Source of the DNA: Klebsormidium nitens
Lineage: Eukaryota > Streptophyta > Klebsormidiophyceae > Klebsormidiales > Klebsormidiaceae
Assembly: GCA_000708835.1 (NCBI GenBank)
Contig: DF236966.1
Coordinates: 336,243 to 400,242 of the forward strand
Length of the DNA: 64,000 bases
Direction: 5' to 3'
Shown here: positions 11,401 through 22,700 of the stretch, one piece after another
How positions within the stretch are numbered: the first letter of the stretch is position 1
Layout: every line of letters begins with the position of its first letter
Program-made: the position numbers and the translations under genes
Notes under the pieces: model-generated
Seen by the model: the letters and a program-made list of their open reading frames with translations, nothing else
Told to the model about the DNA's origin: nothing
The model's database searches: none

Positions 11401-14400
11401 AGTCCGGACTGCATCCGACGGCTAGAAACGTGCGTACAGGACCGTCAGTGCTTAGACCCCCACCTGCTCTCCGCGCTCGTTCGCCACTCTAGTTGCCACC
11501 GATACGGCGGAAATGCGCCGCGGCTGCGTGCAGATGATGTTGCACTGCATCATGCTGGCGTCAGCCTCCTCGAGAACGAACTGGGGAAGCTGGGTCGTCT
11601 TGCCGCACCCAGTCTCGCCGGACACAATCACCACCTGAGGGAAAGAAAGGTGCACTCGCGGCGATTTGTGAATGGCCAACGCGGGATTAGCACGTGATAA
11701 GAAATTTCAAAGTGTTCTCGCGGTTGTGAGCGACTCATTCACGGACCCAACAGTCCTGGCGGGAGCGACAAAAGCCGACTCGCAGGTCCACCGACTCATC
11801 TTCGAAACAGTGGCTCTGTTCGATCCTGTTTGTCTCGTGGAGCGAGAGAAGCCCACAGTCAGCGCTTGCACCTTACTAGTTACAGAACGCCTTGAAAGGC
11901 TTCTCCAATCCAAGAGACAGAGAAAAACTCTGTAATCCAATCCAATTACCTGGTTATTCACCACGGCTCGCAGCAGGTCTCCCCGCACGTTCCACGCCGG
12001 CAACCGTTTCCGTCCGTCCAGCATAATCTCCGCCCGGTTCAGCTCCCGGTGCGTCCGCTCCCGGACGAACGGCATCGGCTCGACGCCCCGCCGACCCCTT
12101 CTAGTTGCCCGGAACTCCATCTCCCGGTCCTCCAAGCCAACGCTAGACGAGAGGTAGTCATCTGCGGATGGGAGCTGGAAGTGTCAGCCATGCAATGATG
12201 CCTGCGCCTTAGAACATTGTACTGAACGCTTGTTGAGCTCGATGAAGTCTTCAGTCTGCGCAATGTTGTTGACCTCTGAAAGACTTTGTTTGGTAGAGGG
12301 CTCGCCGCTCGGAGCAGATTCTCAATGTCCGCGTTGCTTGCAATCGAAGGCTGCGGGTAGGGCAGGGGAACCGAAGGCGGAAAGGCAGGTAGACGAGCTG
12401 CCGAAGAGCTGCCTCCTGCGTTAAGTCGACTCTGCTTTCAAAAGAAGGTATTGCACGCTTCAACAGGATCCTGAACAAGTCTCTTGAGAGGCACTTCGTG
12501 GATCCTTGACTTTGTCCCAATACAAAGGAAATACGTTCTTACGTTCGTTTTACGTTCTCAGGTGATATCCGCACACGTCACGCTGATGATTGCATCTGAA
12601 CGATTTGCTCAGCCCAAAAGCCCGAAAGGCATTACCGTTCTACGTTGATTCAACGAAGCCTCTCAACCCTGTGCTGCTGCCTCATAACGTATTCCTGATC
12701 TGAAGCAAAAACTTCTTGCCACTTTTCTTCGGCAATGGGGCATGGAAGGTGCAAGAGTAGGAGAAGCCAGTGCTCGCCTGCCTCGATGATCGGCGGCGCC
12801 GCTCTCAGCTCCGCTGTGCCTCGACCATTCTCGTTGACAGGATGCGACTCCTTGCTCCAGCCATTGACATCCCGCTGTTTCCAGTCCTCCACAGAATCCA
12901 CCCCCATCGATTCACGAGCACCGCTTCTTGACGAAGCGTCCAAATGTTCTTTCGTTGTACCGTATCTCGACGACGGTCCGGCACTATTTCCGGAAGCTGC
13001 CCGTTCGTGCCCACTGAACAGAGCGCTTCTCTGTTCCGAAGCGAACGGTAGGTCAGTATCAGAATGACCAGCTGATGACGCGCCCGTGTTGCTGTTGCTG
13101 GCAACGAGACCGTTCGCAGTCGAGCCCCCAGATCGACTCAAGTCCCTCCCTATGTAATTCATACTCCCCTCAACCAAGGGCTCCTGCCCAGCTGTAACTG
13201 GTGGGGACCCGTAATTCGTCCCAGAGCTCACCGTCGCTGACCCCAAACTCCCCAATCCAGTCGAAGACGAGGCCTCTCGTTCCGGTGTCCCCGAAACGGA
13301 ACTCCCCCCGCCCACATTCCGTTCCGCCTCGCGCAGCGCGCGCCGCACCGACTTCCGTGCTGCATTCTTCACGCCGTCGTGCGGACCCCCCTCGACCTTC
13401 TTCCACCGCGACTTGTCCACAAAGTCGTCGTCCGAGTTTTCTCCGTCCGAAAACGCCCCTTTCCGCTCCACGGATTTCGCTAGCTCCTGCAGGGCGGCAT
13501 TCCGGCGGACCCTCCTGGAGCGGCCGTCGAGAGCCTCGCCGGGGCTCACGCCTTCCACACGTGCGTTCACTTTCATTCTGCGGTTTGCAGTGAGAACGTC
13601 TAGCAGCTCCAGATCGCTCTTGTCTTCCGCTGTGAAGGCCTCTTCTGACCCCTCCCCTTCAGACTCCTCTCCTTCGGACCCTTCCCCTTCCAACAGTCTC
13701 TCCCAATCCTTTCTCCACTCACCGTCAAAACCCTCCCCAGAGATCGTCTCTGCCCTTTCCCCAGAGTAAGTAGATGCAAACTCTTCCATTGTCGAGCGTG
13801 CGGAGCCTGCCCCTGGCTCATTGTCCGGAGCGGCTAGTCTCCTCAACTTTTCCGACAAGTCTAAGCTGCTTTCCGAAACCAGGCCGCTGCCTGGCATCGA
13901 GTCAGCCAAGGGCTCCGTAGGAGGATGTTCGGCAATCGGTCTGGCGCCGTTACTAACGCTCATACTTGAGTTCAACACAGCATTCACCTCTGCACCCGCT
14001 CCGGTCTGTTCCGCCCTGCTTTGACTGCTCAAATCCGCTTCGCTTCTTCCCCCTCCGTTTTGCAACTCACTCTCCCCCTCAACAGCTCCTCTGCTTCCGT
14101 TTTCCGAAGCTTCCTCCCCAGTAACCATCCCAAACTTTCCATTCCCAAAATTCGAGGTTTCTGTCCCCTTCCGGTTATTCACGTTCTCCGCCACATCCCC
14201 ACCTTGCAAAGTGCCCCTCGAGCCTTCCCTATGTGACGAGCCGACCAATGTGGCCAGCCTTTCTTTGCGCTTGTCCTGCGCCTTTGACACGATGTCATGG
14301 ATGTGCTTGGCGGTGTGGATCGACATCCCAACCTTGCGCTGCTTGGGCTTGCGGTCAAAGACCGTGCTAAAGTTCGGCATCGGTTCTTTCATGATGACCA

Positions 14401-16225
14401 TGCCCTTGGCATAGGCTTGGCTGCAAGACAACAAAAATGGGTTTGAAAACAGGTATGACACTGAAACACCATGCTTGTGTTTGGCTTTCCAACGTGCCTG
14501 CGCGAGACGTGCGTCAGGCGTCTTCGCCATCGCCAAAATGTTGACCAATCAAAAACCTTTCGAAGATCCCACCTACTGTCCCTGAACAGGCGCAAATTAA
14601 TTCTTGACCATCTCTCGCAATCACAAACTGAACTTCCAACCTTCCCAGGAGTGTGTAAAGGTTCCAGATACTCGAATTCAAATAATCAGGCTTCGAAACA
14701 AAATGCATATGCAAAAAGCTCAGCCACTGAAAACCCCTCTCCTTCTTGGTCCCCTGCAGCTTCTACTGTGTGCCTTCACTTTGCATCCCCCTCCCTTCTT
14801 CAGCTTTTTCTTTGCCCCCTTTTCCCAGCTCTTTCTCTCCCCTACTTGCTGATACACTCTTCCTCGACATTCTCATTTTGTGGGGTCACTACAAGCAAAC
14901 ACTTTTCATGTCCAAAGAAGTGACTTACCAGTAGAGCCCGTGTGCTTGCACCATCTTCGCCATCGCCGCAATCGCATCGTCCTCCTTGATATACTTCTCG
15001 TCATTCAGCACGATGCGCACCTCGTGCGGGTTCTCCTTGAACTCTTGCAGCCGTCGCTTCCATCGTGTCTCCTTGATAGGGGAGGGCGCCTTCTGCAGAA
15101 ATCCAAGATGGGGGAAGATAGACTCAGTACCGATATCTGGAATGGCAAGATCTAAAAAGCAGAACGGAGATGGGGATTCCCATGTCACTGCGACGGATTC
15201 AAGGGTGATGTCTGTTCCACTTATATTGACTGACGATGAAAATCTGCGTGGGAGGCAGGTCGAGGCGGCAGTCTTCGGAAACATCAATCGGCACATTAAT
15301 CCTGGGAGAAGTAGAGAAATGGTGGTGCACTTCTGTCCACAGCTTGTCAGTCCAACTCTCATGCATGAAGAGTGCCCCCCCCAAAGTGAATTTACAACCG
15401 CTGTGTTTTATTACTGTGAGTCTTTCGAGGTTGCGAGTACTTCAAGACCATCACGTCACCAATCAGAAGTCCTCTTAAATATCAAGAATGACCATGTAAC
15501 CTCACACGCTCTGGCCACTCAGTTCAACAATCTCTTGTCATGATGATTCTTTAAATCTTCTAGAAAGCCTTCACCAGACGATGCAAGTATTTTCTGGTTG
15601 CATATGGTGGTGCAACTGTTCTGTGACAGTGGCGTCCCCTGAGGACTCTGCGAAAGGTGGTATGCATACTTTTGAGAAAGTTTCGGTTTGTGGCGTCTCC
15701 CATGATACGGTGATCATGCACCCTAGGGGCTGGCGCAGCTCACAGATAGATGATGTTCTTTACCACCACCAGATAAAAGTTATATCTAACTTTTCTTAAC
15801 CAACTTTTCAATCAACTAACTTTTCCCCTCCCATACCAGGCAAAGCCAATCTCTCAATCTCATGCCCAAAAACCCACCTGATTTGGATCTCCTTCATAGC
15901 ATTCAAGACTCACCTTTTGCCCTGCGTAGGTCCTGACACATTGCTTCTGCCTTGCACTCTGTGGCCCGAGCGTTGGCGGCATTCCTCGGCCCCATGCCAA
16001 AATGCTGCCCCCAAGGAAAAAGGCATGAGTTGATGTCAAAGTTTTCTGAGTTTGCCGAAAAGCGGGATCCGCGGCAACAGAGCGTTTTGCAGAGGCGCGG
16101 CAAAACGAGAAGGTCCTCGTTGCTTCAAAGTGTAAACGAACTGAGGCCAAGCTTTGTGCTCGCGTAGGCATGTGCCGGGTGCTGACCCTGATGCCGCTTG
16201 ACATTGCCGCCATGGCAGCCATCAA
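2438..16225 (-). CDS. DExH/DEAH-box ATP-dependent RNA helicase, organelle-targeted type (plant DExH3/DExH5 group)
   Basis: Nineteen exons on the minus strand, 5' to 3': 16225-15914, 15092-14929, 14420-~12668, ~12174-11950, 11634-11464, 11020-10922, 10491-10363, 9733-9659, 8883-8740, 8287-7934, 7672-7478, 7121-6987, 6435-6282, 5662-5358, 5023-4871, 4085-3954, 3377-3271, 2884-2788, 2551-2438 (TAG). All phases agree; the exon 3/4 junction is the uncertain one. The product is about 1,600 aa. It starts with an Ala/Ser/Arg-rich presequence (mitochondrial or plastid), then the N-terminal region preceding the helicase core. Next is a ~580-residue acidic Ser/Gly/Glu-rich stretch that Arabidopsis relatives lack. 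Core motifs: GETGCGKTT (Walker A), DEIHERG (motif II), SAT (motif III), [19 protein letters not shown] and QRRGRAGR (motif VI). HA2 and OB-fold regions follow ([34 protein letters not shown]). The family unwinds structured RNA using ATP; the target RNAs cannot be inferred here. Confidence 0.93.
4282..4303 (-). repeat. Degraded copy of helicase exon 16 edge (from 4058-4079)
   Basis: This intronic stretch matches 20 of 22 bases of the 5' part of exon 16. In the same frame it reads KAYGRLTF, against KAYGRVTY in the real exon. It lies about 200 bp upstream of the exon in the transcript sense. The similarity fades at the splice site itself. Confidence 0.65.
6522..6600 (-). repeat. Degraded copy of helicase exon 13 5' edge (from about 6368-6442)
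   Basis: Both copies begin GGCTCCATGG and end CACCTGCA or GCCTGCA on the plus strand, with matching GATGCTC and ATGGGC blocks between. The copy therefore covers the start of the exon and the acceptor. It sits in the upstream intron. Confidence 0.6.
8366..8395 (-). repeat. Degraded copy of helicase exon 10 5' region (from about 8242-8271)
   Basis: The copy and the original share the uninterrupted block ACTGCTGGACGTG followed by similar G-rich sequence. It is short, so this is a weaker instance than the others. Confidence 0.45.
8956..9087 (-). repeat. Copy of helicase exon 9 junction (from 8790-8922)
   Basis: About 130 bp covering the 5' part of exon 9, its acceptor and about 40 bp of intron is repeated immediately upstream in the intron. 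Long exact blocks include TTGCAG and GTCCTCCAAGTAC, and TGCGTGA is followed by GCCCTG. Identity is roughly 70-75% by eye, with small indels. The copy is not an intact exon. Confidence 0.8.
10210..10268 (-). repeat. Copy of helicase exon 7 3' edge (from about 10358-10417)
   Basis: The stretch starting CTCAAGAGCCG and ending CACGATGAGCA parallels the exon 7 donor region, which starts CTCACGAGCCG and contains GCACGATGAGCA. It lies in the intron downstream of the exon in the transcript sense. A weaker further copy may start near 10139 (ATCAAGAGCCGCA). Confidence 0.65.
11084..11141 (-). repeat. Copy of helicase exon 6 5' edge (from 10996-11053)
   Basis: Shared plus-strand blocks in the same order are ACCCACCG, CTACCTG and GGAACCACGTACC (original GGAAACCAAGTACC). 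The copy spans the acceptor and lies in the upstream intron, starting about 88 bp from the original. Confidence 0.65.
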
Positions 16226-16728
16226 AGGCGACTAGGCCAGGCTTTTCAAAACAAGCTTCACTTCTTGTCTTGAATGATATGCAAAGCTTTCAAATCGGCC
16301 CTGGGCCTCAGGCTTAGCAAGCATTTGTCGTGGTTGATCACACTGTATCAGTGTAAATGCGTTTCAAGGTACGTGACCTGGTGCAATAACCAAGCCGTAG
16401 TGCAAGCATCCTCGCCGTCAGAGTGAATTGCCTTGCGCAATCGACGGCTCCGGAGGCTGGAAAATGGCAACCGAGCTCTTGGGTTTGGATTACTGCAGTC
16501 CGGAGCATTCACATGAGACTCTGGTCTGAAGACTTTCAAGAGTCTTCACCAACATCCATGCCTGAGCCTGAGCCTGAGGCTGCCAGGCAGAACTTTCAGA
16601 GGTTCCAGCCAACGTCATTCTGCAGCCTTAGGAAGGAGACCGCTGCACAAGAGAAGCCGCCGGCGGCCGCATCGTTCAGGGGTGCAAACTTTGTGAAGCA
16701 ACTTCTCCACGTTCGCTCTGTTGGAGGT
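16226..16728. promoter_or_regulatory. Shared head-to-head promoter region of the helicase and SPT5 genes
   Basis: About 500 bp separates the two predicted start codons, which point away from each other. Such spacing suggests a bidirectional promoter and the 5' UTRs of both genes. No TATA box stands out. An open frame from 16423 runs in phase into the SPT5 start, so part of this region could instead be an N-terminal extension of SPT5. Confidence 0.5.
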
Positions 16729-19700
16729 ATGGCCCGCTCAGATGACAGCGATGATGATTTCGAGGAGGAAGAAGATTTTGATGAAGACGAGTATGAAGAT
16801 GAGGCGCCAAAGAGCAAAGGTGCGCTTTACAGCAGTCACTGTGTTGTCAAGGTTTTGCAAAAGGAGAGAGGCCACATTCTGAGGGACTGGGAGTTGGGAT
16901 GCAGTGATGGGGATGCTTCTTTAATGACTGCCCATTGCTTCTTTTAGTGATGTGATACAGGATTGGATCAGAGATCATCGTTGGTAGAAGAGAGGCAGCT
17001 TGGGCTGTAACCTTCTCACAAGAAGATGACCGGTGTCCGAAAGCCGTTGCATTTTATCAGTGTGGGTGCTTATATCAAGCAACCACTATACCCTCCTTTC
17101 GAGCCCTTGCATAATCGAACTCAGGAAGGTTTTTGAAAGCCTTGCTAGGAGCATGCAGAGTTTGGGAGTCGAGCAATCAACGGTCTGCATTAGTTGTGGT
17201 CATCATGCACGAAGGTGTGTTTGAGAGATGCTGCAACATGGGTTTCTTATACTGTTTCCACATTTTCGCTCACTCTTTCAGCTGCAGACAGTGCACAGTG
17301 GGCACAAAACTTTCACTCAGAGTAGTGCAAAGCACGTCGGTTTTAGGGTTTCCTGCTCTCCTCAGGCCTTGCCACTTCAAATGTTTCTTCATTGTGAACG
17401 TTCATTCACTCTTCCGAGTTGCTCCCAAAGCTTCGGTTGTCCCCGTCGAGCAAGCAACCTTGGATTGCTTGCACAGCAATTGCGACACGCATCCCTGCCC
17501 ACCTGATTTAATGCTTGAGAGTCTCCTTCTTCTGGCCCGCTGTGTCAGCCCTTATTTGGTTCCATAAGTAATCTGCCAGAAAACGAAAATGTTGCTACAG
17601 CTCCTTGCCAAGAGCCAGAGTTGGTCACAGTGTATTGATCCTAGTCGGGCTTGTCGTCTGCACGAGTATGCGTCCAAACCAACTACCACTTGAACTGCCC
17701 TTTACAAAAAGCGCCCCTGGGGCAAGCGCCCCGTGCAGCCTGTACAGAAACTAGTGCTGCCACAACCAGACATATTGTCGGTTTTACTCTGGGAGTTCAC
17801 TTGATGACCCGGTGAATTGATGGCGGATTCCATATCTTCAGGCAAGGGCTCCAAGGGCAAGCGGCCGCGGAGCCTGTACATAGACGATGCGGCCGAGGAA
17901 GACGAAGACGAGGATGAGGATGAGGAAGAGGAGGAGCAACGGCACAAGAAGCGCAAAAGAGGCGCGGCGGCGTTCATCGACGATGCCGCTGACGTTGCGG
18001 ATGAGGACGAGGAGGAAGAGGACGACGACTATGCGGACGGTGGGTTTTGACCAATCATTGTTGAATATTTGCTTATTGTGTGCTAACAAGTGGGCTACTG
18101 GTTTGAGTTCGTAGTGGAGTTGTAGGAGAGTCCATGAAGTTTTACTGATATGGATACCATCGAAGTACGTTTCATAATCAGATGACGATCCATTCTGAAG
18201 TGGAGCACAAAGCTCAACAGACTGTTTGGATCTGTGAAGCCAATTGGTTTGGCTTTCTTTCCAGGGAGACGATCATGCCCTTTACACAAGCCTCCCTACT
18301 TGTCAGCGCAGGTCTGAAGCTTAAAATGCCTTTTTCTTCTGATGGTCACTTTCCTGCTGGCAAAACCCCTTGTAAACAACATGCTTTAGGCCGCGTTTGC
18401 CTTGGAATCTTAATAGCAATGATATCTTATATCGCCTTTGCTCTGGTGCTCTACAGACCTTATCGACGACAACGAACTTCCCAACGAGGTTGGGCCGAGC
18501 CGCCAGGAGGCGTTCCGCTCGTACCGCGACATGGCGCGCAACCTGGAGGAGGACGAAGAGGACGACGAGGCGGGGCTGGAGAAGTTCCTCAAGGAGCGCT
18601 ACGAGCGCTACGACCAGGTGAGCTGTTTCGCGAGCATGTTACCAAAGTTTCACGTCGAAGTCCGTGACGGGGCTGGAGACGCCCCTCACGGAGGATTACA
18701 AGGGCTATGACCAACGTCAGCGGCTTTGCGAGCCATTTTTTCAAGGTTCATGTCGAGAGGTTTATGTCTAAGTTTGTGACCACCGGGATTCGTTTGATGG
18801 AATCTCTGTCGATCCTGTGGCCGAGCCATTGTGATCTGCGGTTCATTGGTTGCTCTTTGAAGCCGTGCAAGTCGATGTATGCAACCTGCTCCTTTCAAAG
18901 GTTTGTGCGAGTGACAAACGGTCGGCCCGAACCGGTTTTCGGCACAGTGCGTTGAGTGGTTTCGGTTACCTTCTTTCGTCCGTTCTCAAGGACTGCCCAT
19001 AAAGAACATCCACAAAGCTAGGCTTATGTAGGAAAATTTGGGTGTCTGTCCCGAGACGAGGATGAAAACCTTCTTCGGGGGGTCTGCATAGCCTGCCTTC
19101 AAACGATCTTCGACTAATCGCTCTCTTTGTGGCCTCAGGCGCAAGATCGCGATGAGGACGAGGCTGGTCCTGTCGACTCGGAAGCCCTGGCGCCGTCAGT
19201 GGACGACCCCAAGCTGTGGATGGTGAAGTGTCAGGTAAGCTTTAAAGCATTCTTTTACCATTCCTTCTGTAAGTAAGAGCCTTACTGGTAGCCGGCATAA
19301 TCGGTGTGAGTGTCCCATCTCGCACCTTTCCCGATTGAGTAGGTCGACGAGATGAATGAAAATCAGGTGCTCTTTCCTTACGATCTCGCTTATGAATGAA
19401 AGCTTACCCCATCCTTAGTCTTCCTTGCAAACCTTGCACAAGAACGCCTTTGACATGGTAGGCGCCGATCGTCTACTGGCCTGCTTTCCCCCTAAGGCTG
19501 GGGGCTTGAGCACTCTGGCTGGGGTGCTCGCAACTTGTTCTGCTTTGGGATAATCCCGGAAGTTTCCACTCTTTTGTCGTTAACGACTTTTCCGACGTTT
19601 GACGGCGGTTTTGATTCCCACACGACTAGGAAAGTTGTTACTTCCCCGAATTGCAAAGCCTCGTTACTGCTGCGGCTCACACAGTCATCTCGTTCATCGC

Positions 19701-22700
19701 AGTTCGGACGTGAGAAGGAGGCGGCGATCTGCCTGATGCAGAAGTCCCTCGCACGGCTGGCGGAGGGCCGGCCGCTGCAGATCCGATCGGCAGCCGCAAT
19801 CGATCACTTGAAGGGATATCTGTACATAGAGGCGATGAAGGAGAGCCACGTGCGAGAGGTGAGTTTTACCCCGGGATTACCAATTGAACGGATTTAGCCT
19901 TTCTTGCAGTAAGCGAGAAAGAGCTCTGCTTCCGCAGCTTCTGGATTGATACATCTTCGCCTTTTCCTTGTTTGAGAGAAGCGAAGCTCACGCTCAATAT
20001 TAGAGCACCTCTACACGTCAACCACGTGGTTTTTCCTTCCCAAGCCCAATTGCTCTGTTTTACCAACCCGAGAAAGCCCTATTTACCAACCCAAGAAAGC
20101 CCGAGGGTTCTTTTACATGTTAATCAAGCCCCGCTTGTACAGGCGATCACGGGCCTGCGCATACTGTACTACAAGATCACGCTGTGCGCCCATCCACGAG
20201 ATCATCTTTTAGAACCCAGTATTTCTATCCTCATCAACACTCTACAGCTCAAAGGCCTTGCAGACCTTAACGTCCAATTTCGCCCCCCGCAGGCAATCGC
20301 GGGCCTGAGCATTTTGTACTACAAGATCACGCTCTTTCTATTCACGAAAACCACCTTTCCGAATCCAAGCATTCTATCCACATCAACACGCTAAGGCCAA
20401 GAACCGCTTATAAAGTACAACCCCTACTTTGCAGGCGATCACGGGCCTGCGCATCCTGTACTACAAGATCACGCTGGTGCCCATCCGCGAGATGCGCGAC
20501 GTGCTGCGCATCACCAAGAAGCAGCTGGAGCTGCAGCGGGACACGTGGGTGCGCGTGCGCAACGGGCTGTACAAGGGCGACCTCGCGCAGGTCGTCGACG
20601 TGGACCACGTGCGCAACCAGGCCACGCTCAAGCTCATCCCGCGCGTCGACCTCCAGGAGCTCGCGCGCCGCCTGGTGAGTTCTATCTGTCCTCGTTATCC
20701 GTCATTTGTCGTAAGCGGATCTTCCATATCTGTGCTTACGCCTTGGGGAGAACTCTAATCAAGCTTTGCGTATCTGAAAAAAGCTGAAGGTCAAGCTCAT
20801 CACGCCATCGACCTCCAGGAGCTCGCGCGTCGCCTGGTGGGTGTTCCGCCTTGGTCTTCGTGAGTGTTTATTGTTTGAGTCTCTATCTGCGCCCTGTTAA
20901 TTGTTGAAAGGCTCAAGGTTGTGCTCATCCCACGCGTCGACCTCAAAGAGCTCGCGCGCCGCCTGGTGAGACTTCCTGCCTTCGTTCATCGTCGTTTGCT
21001 AGTAATCATTTCTCGAATTGTTATCCCACCTTGCGGAAAGGGTTTTGCTTAGGCGCATCCAGCGCAACGACCCCTGAGAGAATGGACGCCGCCTGGTGGC
21101 ATCCCTATTCTCATTTGGCGTCCTCGTTTGTTGTCGTCCACGCTCCGTGTTCGTCAAGTGTTTGAAGATTCTTTGTTGCGCCTTGATTGTGCGTCCTGCG
21201 GCGAAAAGCAAAGAGCTCTTAGACAAATTCAGCCTGTGCGTCGACCTTCAGAAACTTGCGTGCTGCATTGTGGGCGCTTTCTACTTTGTTCTAGTCCTCG
21301 TCGCACCTACGCCATGTCATTGACGCTCATTAGACCAAAGGTTTCAACCATCCAATGACGTCAGTAGTCGAATAAAGACGTTTTTATTGTTGGCTGCAGG
21401 AGGGCGAGGGACGGGACCAGAAGAAGAAGACTCGGCCCCCGCAGCGCTTCTTCAGCCTGGACGAGGCGCGCGACCTGCGCATCCCGGTGGAGTCGAAGCG
21501 GGACAACTACGGCGACGCGTTCGAGTTCATCAACAACCTCAAGTTTCGGGACGGCTACTTCTTTAAGACCGTCTCGCTCAAGAGCATCGTAAGTGCCTTG
21601 TATCCATAATACATGTCGCACAGCATAATATCAGATATCTTTTACGGAAGTCGGTTCGTGCCGAATGCGGCACCCATCTTCAGGTATACGGGCATGGTGA
21701 TTTCGTCAAAATATGGAACCAGTCTGGCGAGCGGTATGAGCAAGGATTGCCAATCAAAGACTTCAACTCAGAAACCAGATGCCGAGTTTGATGCACAATG
21801 CCTCAAGCAGACGTGTTTGTTGAAAGTAAGCCGTTCGTTTGCCCTACAGGAAGTGAAGGAAGTGGTCCCCTCCTTTGACGAGCTACAGAGGTTCCAGAAC
21901 GCTCCTCAAGGGGAGGACGGCAGTACGCGGAGGAACGATCTGCCAAGTGAGTGTCAGGCGACACCCTACAGCAGGAGGCACGCCCTTTTGACACCACTGG
22001 AAACTGTTGCATTTCGGTCACACGCTATGTGATTGACATCCACAGGTCTTGTATCGGTCAGCTAGCCATCTTTTGCCCAAGTGCAGATCTTCCGTGTTCA
22101 GCATGCTCTATCGTTCCCCATAATCAACAATAGTCAAAAATAACGTGCACAGCTGCGCAGCAAGCCTCTGGCTCACCGGGCAGCACTAACCGATGCGGCC
22201 ACTCCAGACTAAATGTGCTTTCTTCCCCGGGCAGCTTTAATCGATGGGGGTTTGCAGAGTCCTGACTAACCCTGCCTATCTTGCCCGGGTAGCCCTAATC
22301 GACGCGGCCACTCCAAACCAGTTCTGCTTTTCTTTCTTAGGCAGCTTTAACCAATGCGGCTGAGCGTAAGTTCTGACTAAGCCGACCTATCTTGCCCCCG
22401 GCAATCTTAACCGCCCCAGCCACTCCCAACTTATCTAATTCTGCTTTCTCCCTCAGGCAGCCTTAACCAACAGGCCATCCTTGACTAACCCTGCCTTTCT
22501 CTCCTGGCCAGCCCTAAGCGACGCGGCCATCAGCAAGAAGAAGGTGCACTTCGTGCCCGGGGACTCCATCCGGGTGGTGGAGGGCGAGCTGAAGAGCCTG
22601 CAAGGGACGGTGGTCCACGTAGACGAAGTCCAGGGCATCGTGCGTGTGCGCCTCCGCGACGAGGACTGGGCGCAACTCGGCCAAGCCGCCAAGGCGGTAA

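Noticed and set aside
12251-12520. Extra helicase exon between exons 3 and 4 (around 12280-12350)
   Set aside because: The best candidate has splice-like ends but its phase creates a stop with exon 4; a direct exon 3-4 junction fits better, though this area stays uncertain.
12735-13769. Plus-strand Ser/Pro-rich frames inside helicase exon 3
   Set aside because: They are shadows of the low-complexity minus-strand exon.
16596-18592. Minus-strand poly-Ser frames opposite SPT5 exons 1-3
   Set aside because: They are the reverse complement of acidic Asp/Glu codons in SPT5.
22180-22511. CRISPR-like array
   Set aside because: Units are degenerate, contiguous without unique spacers, and resemble the next exon's acceptor edge in a eukaryotic intron.
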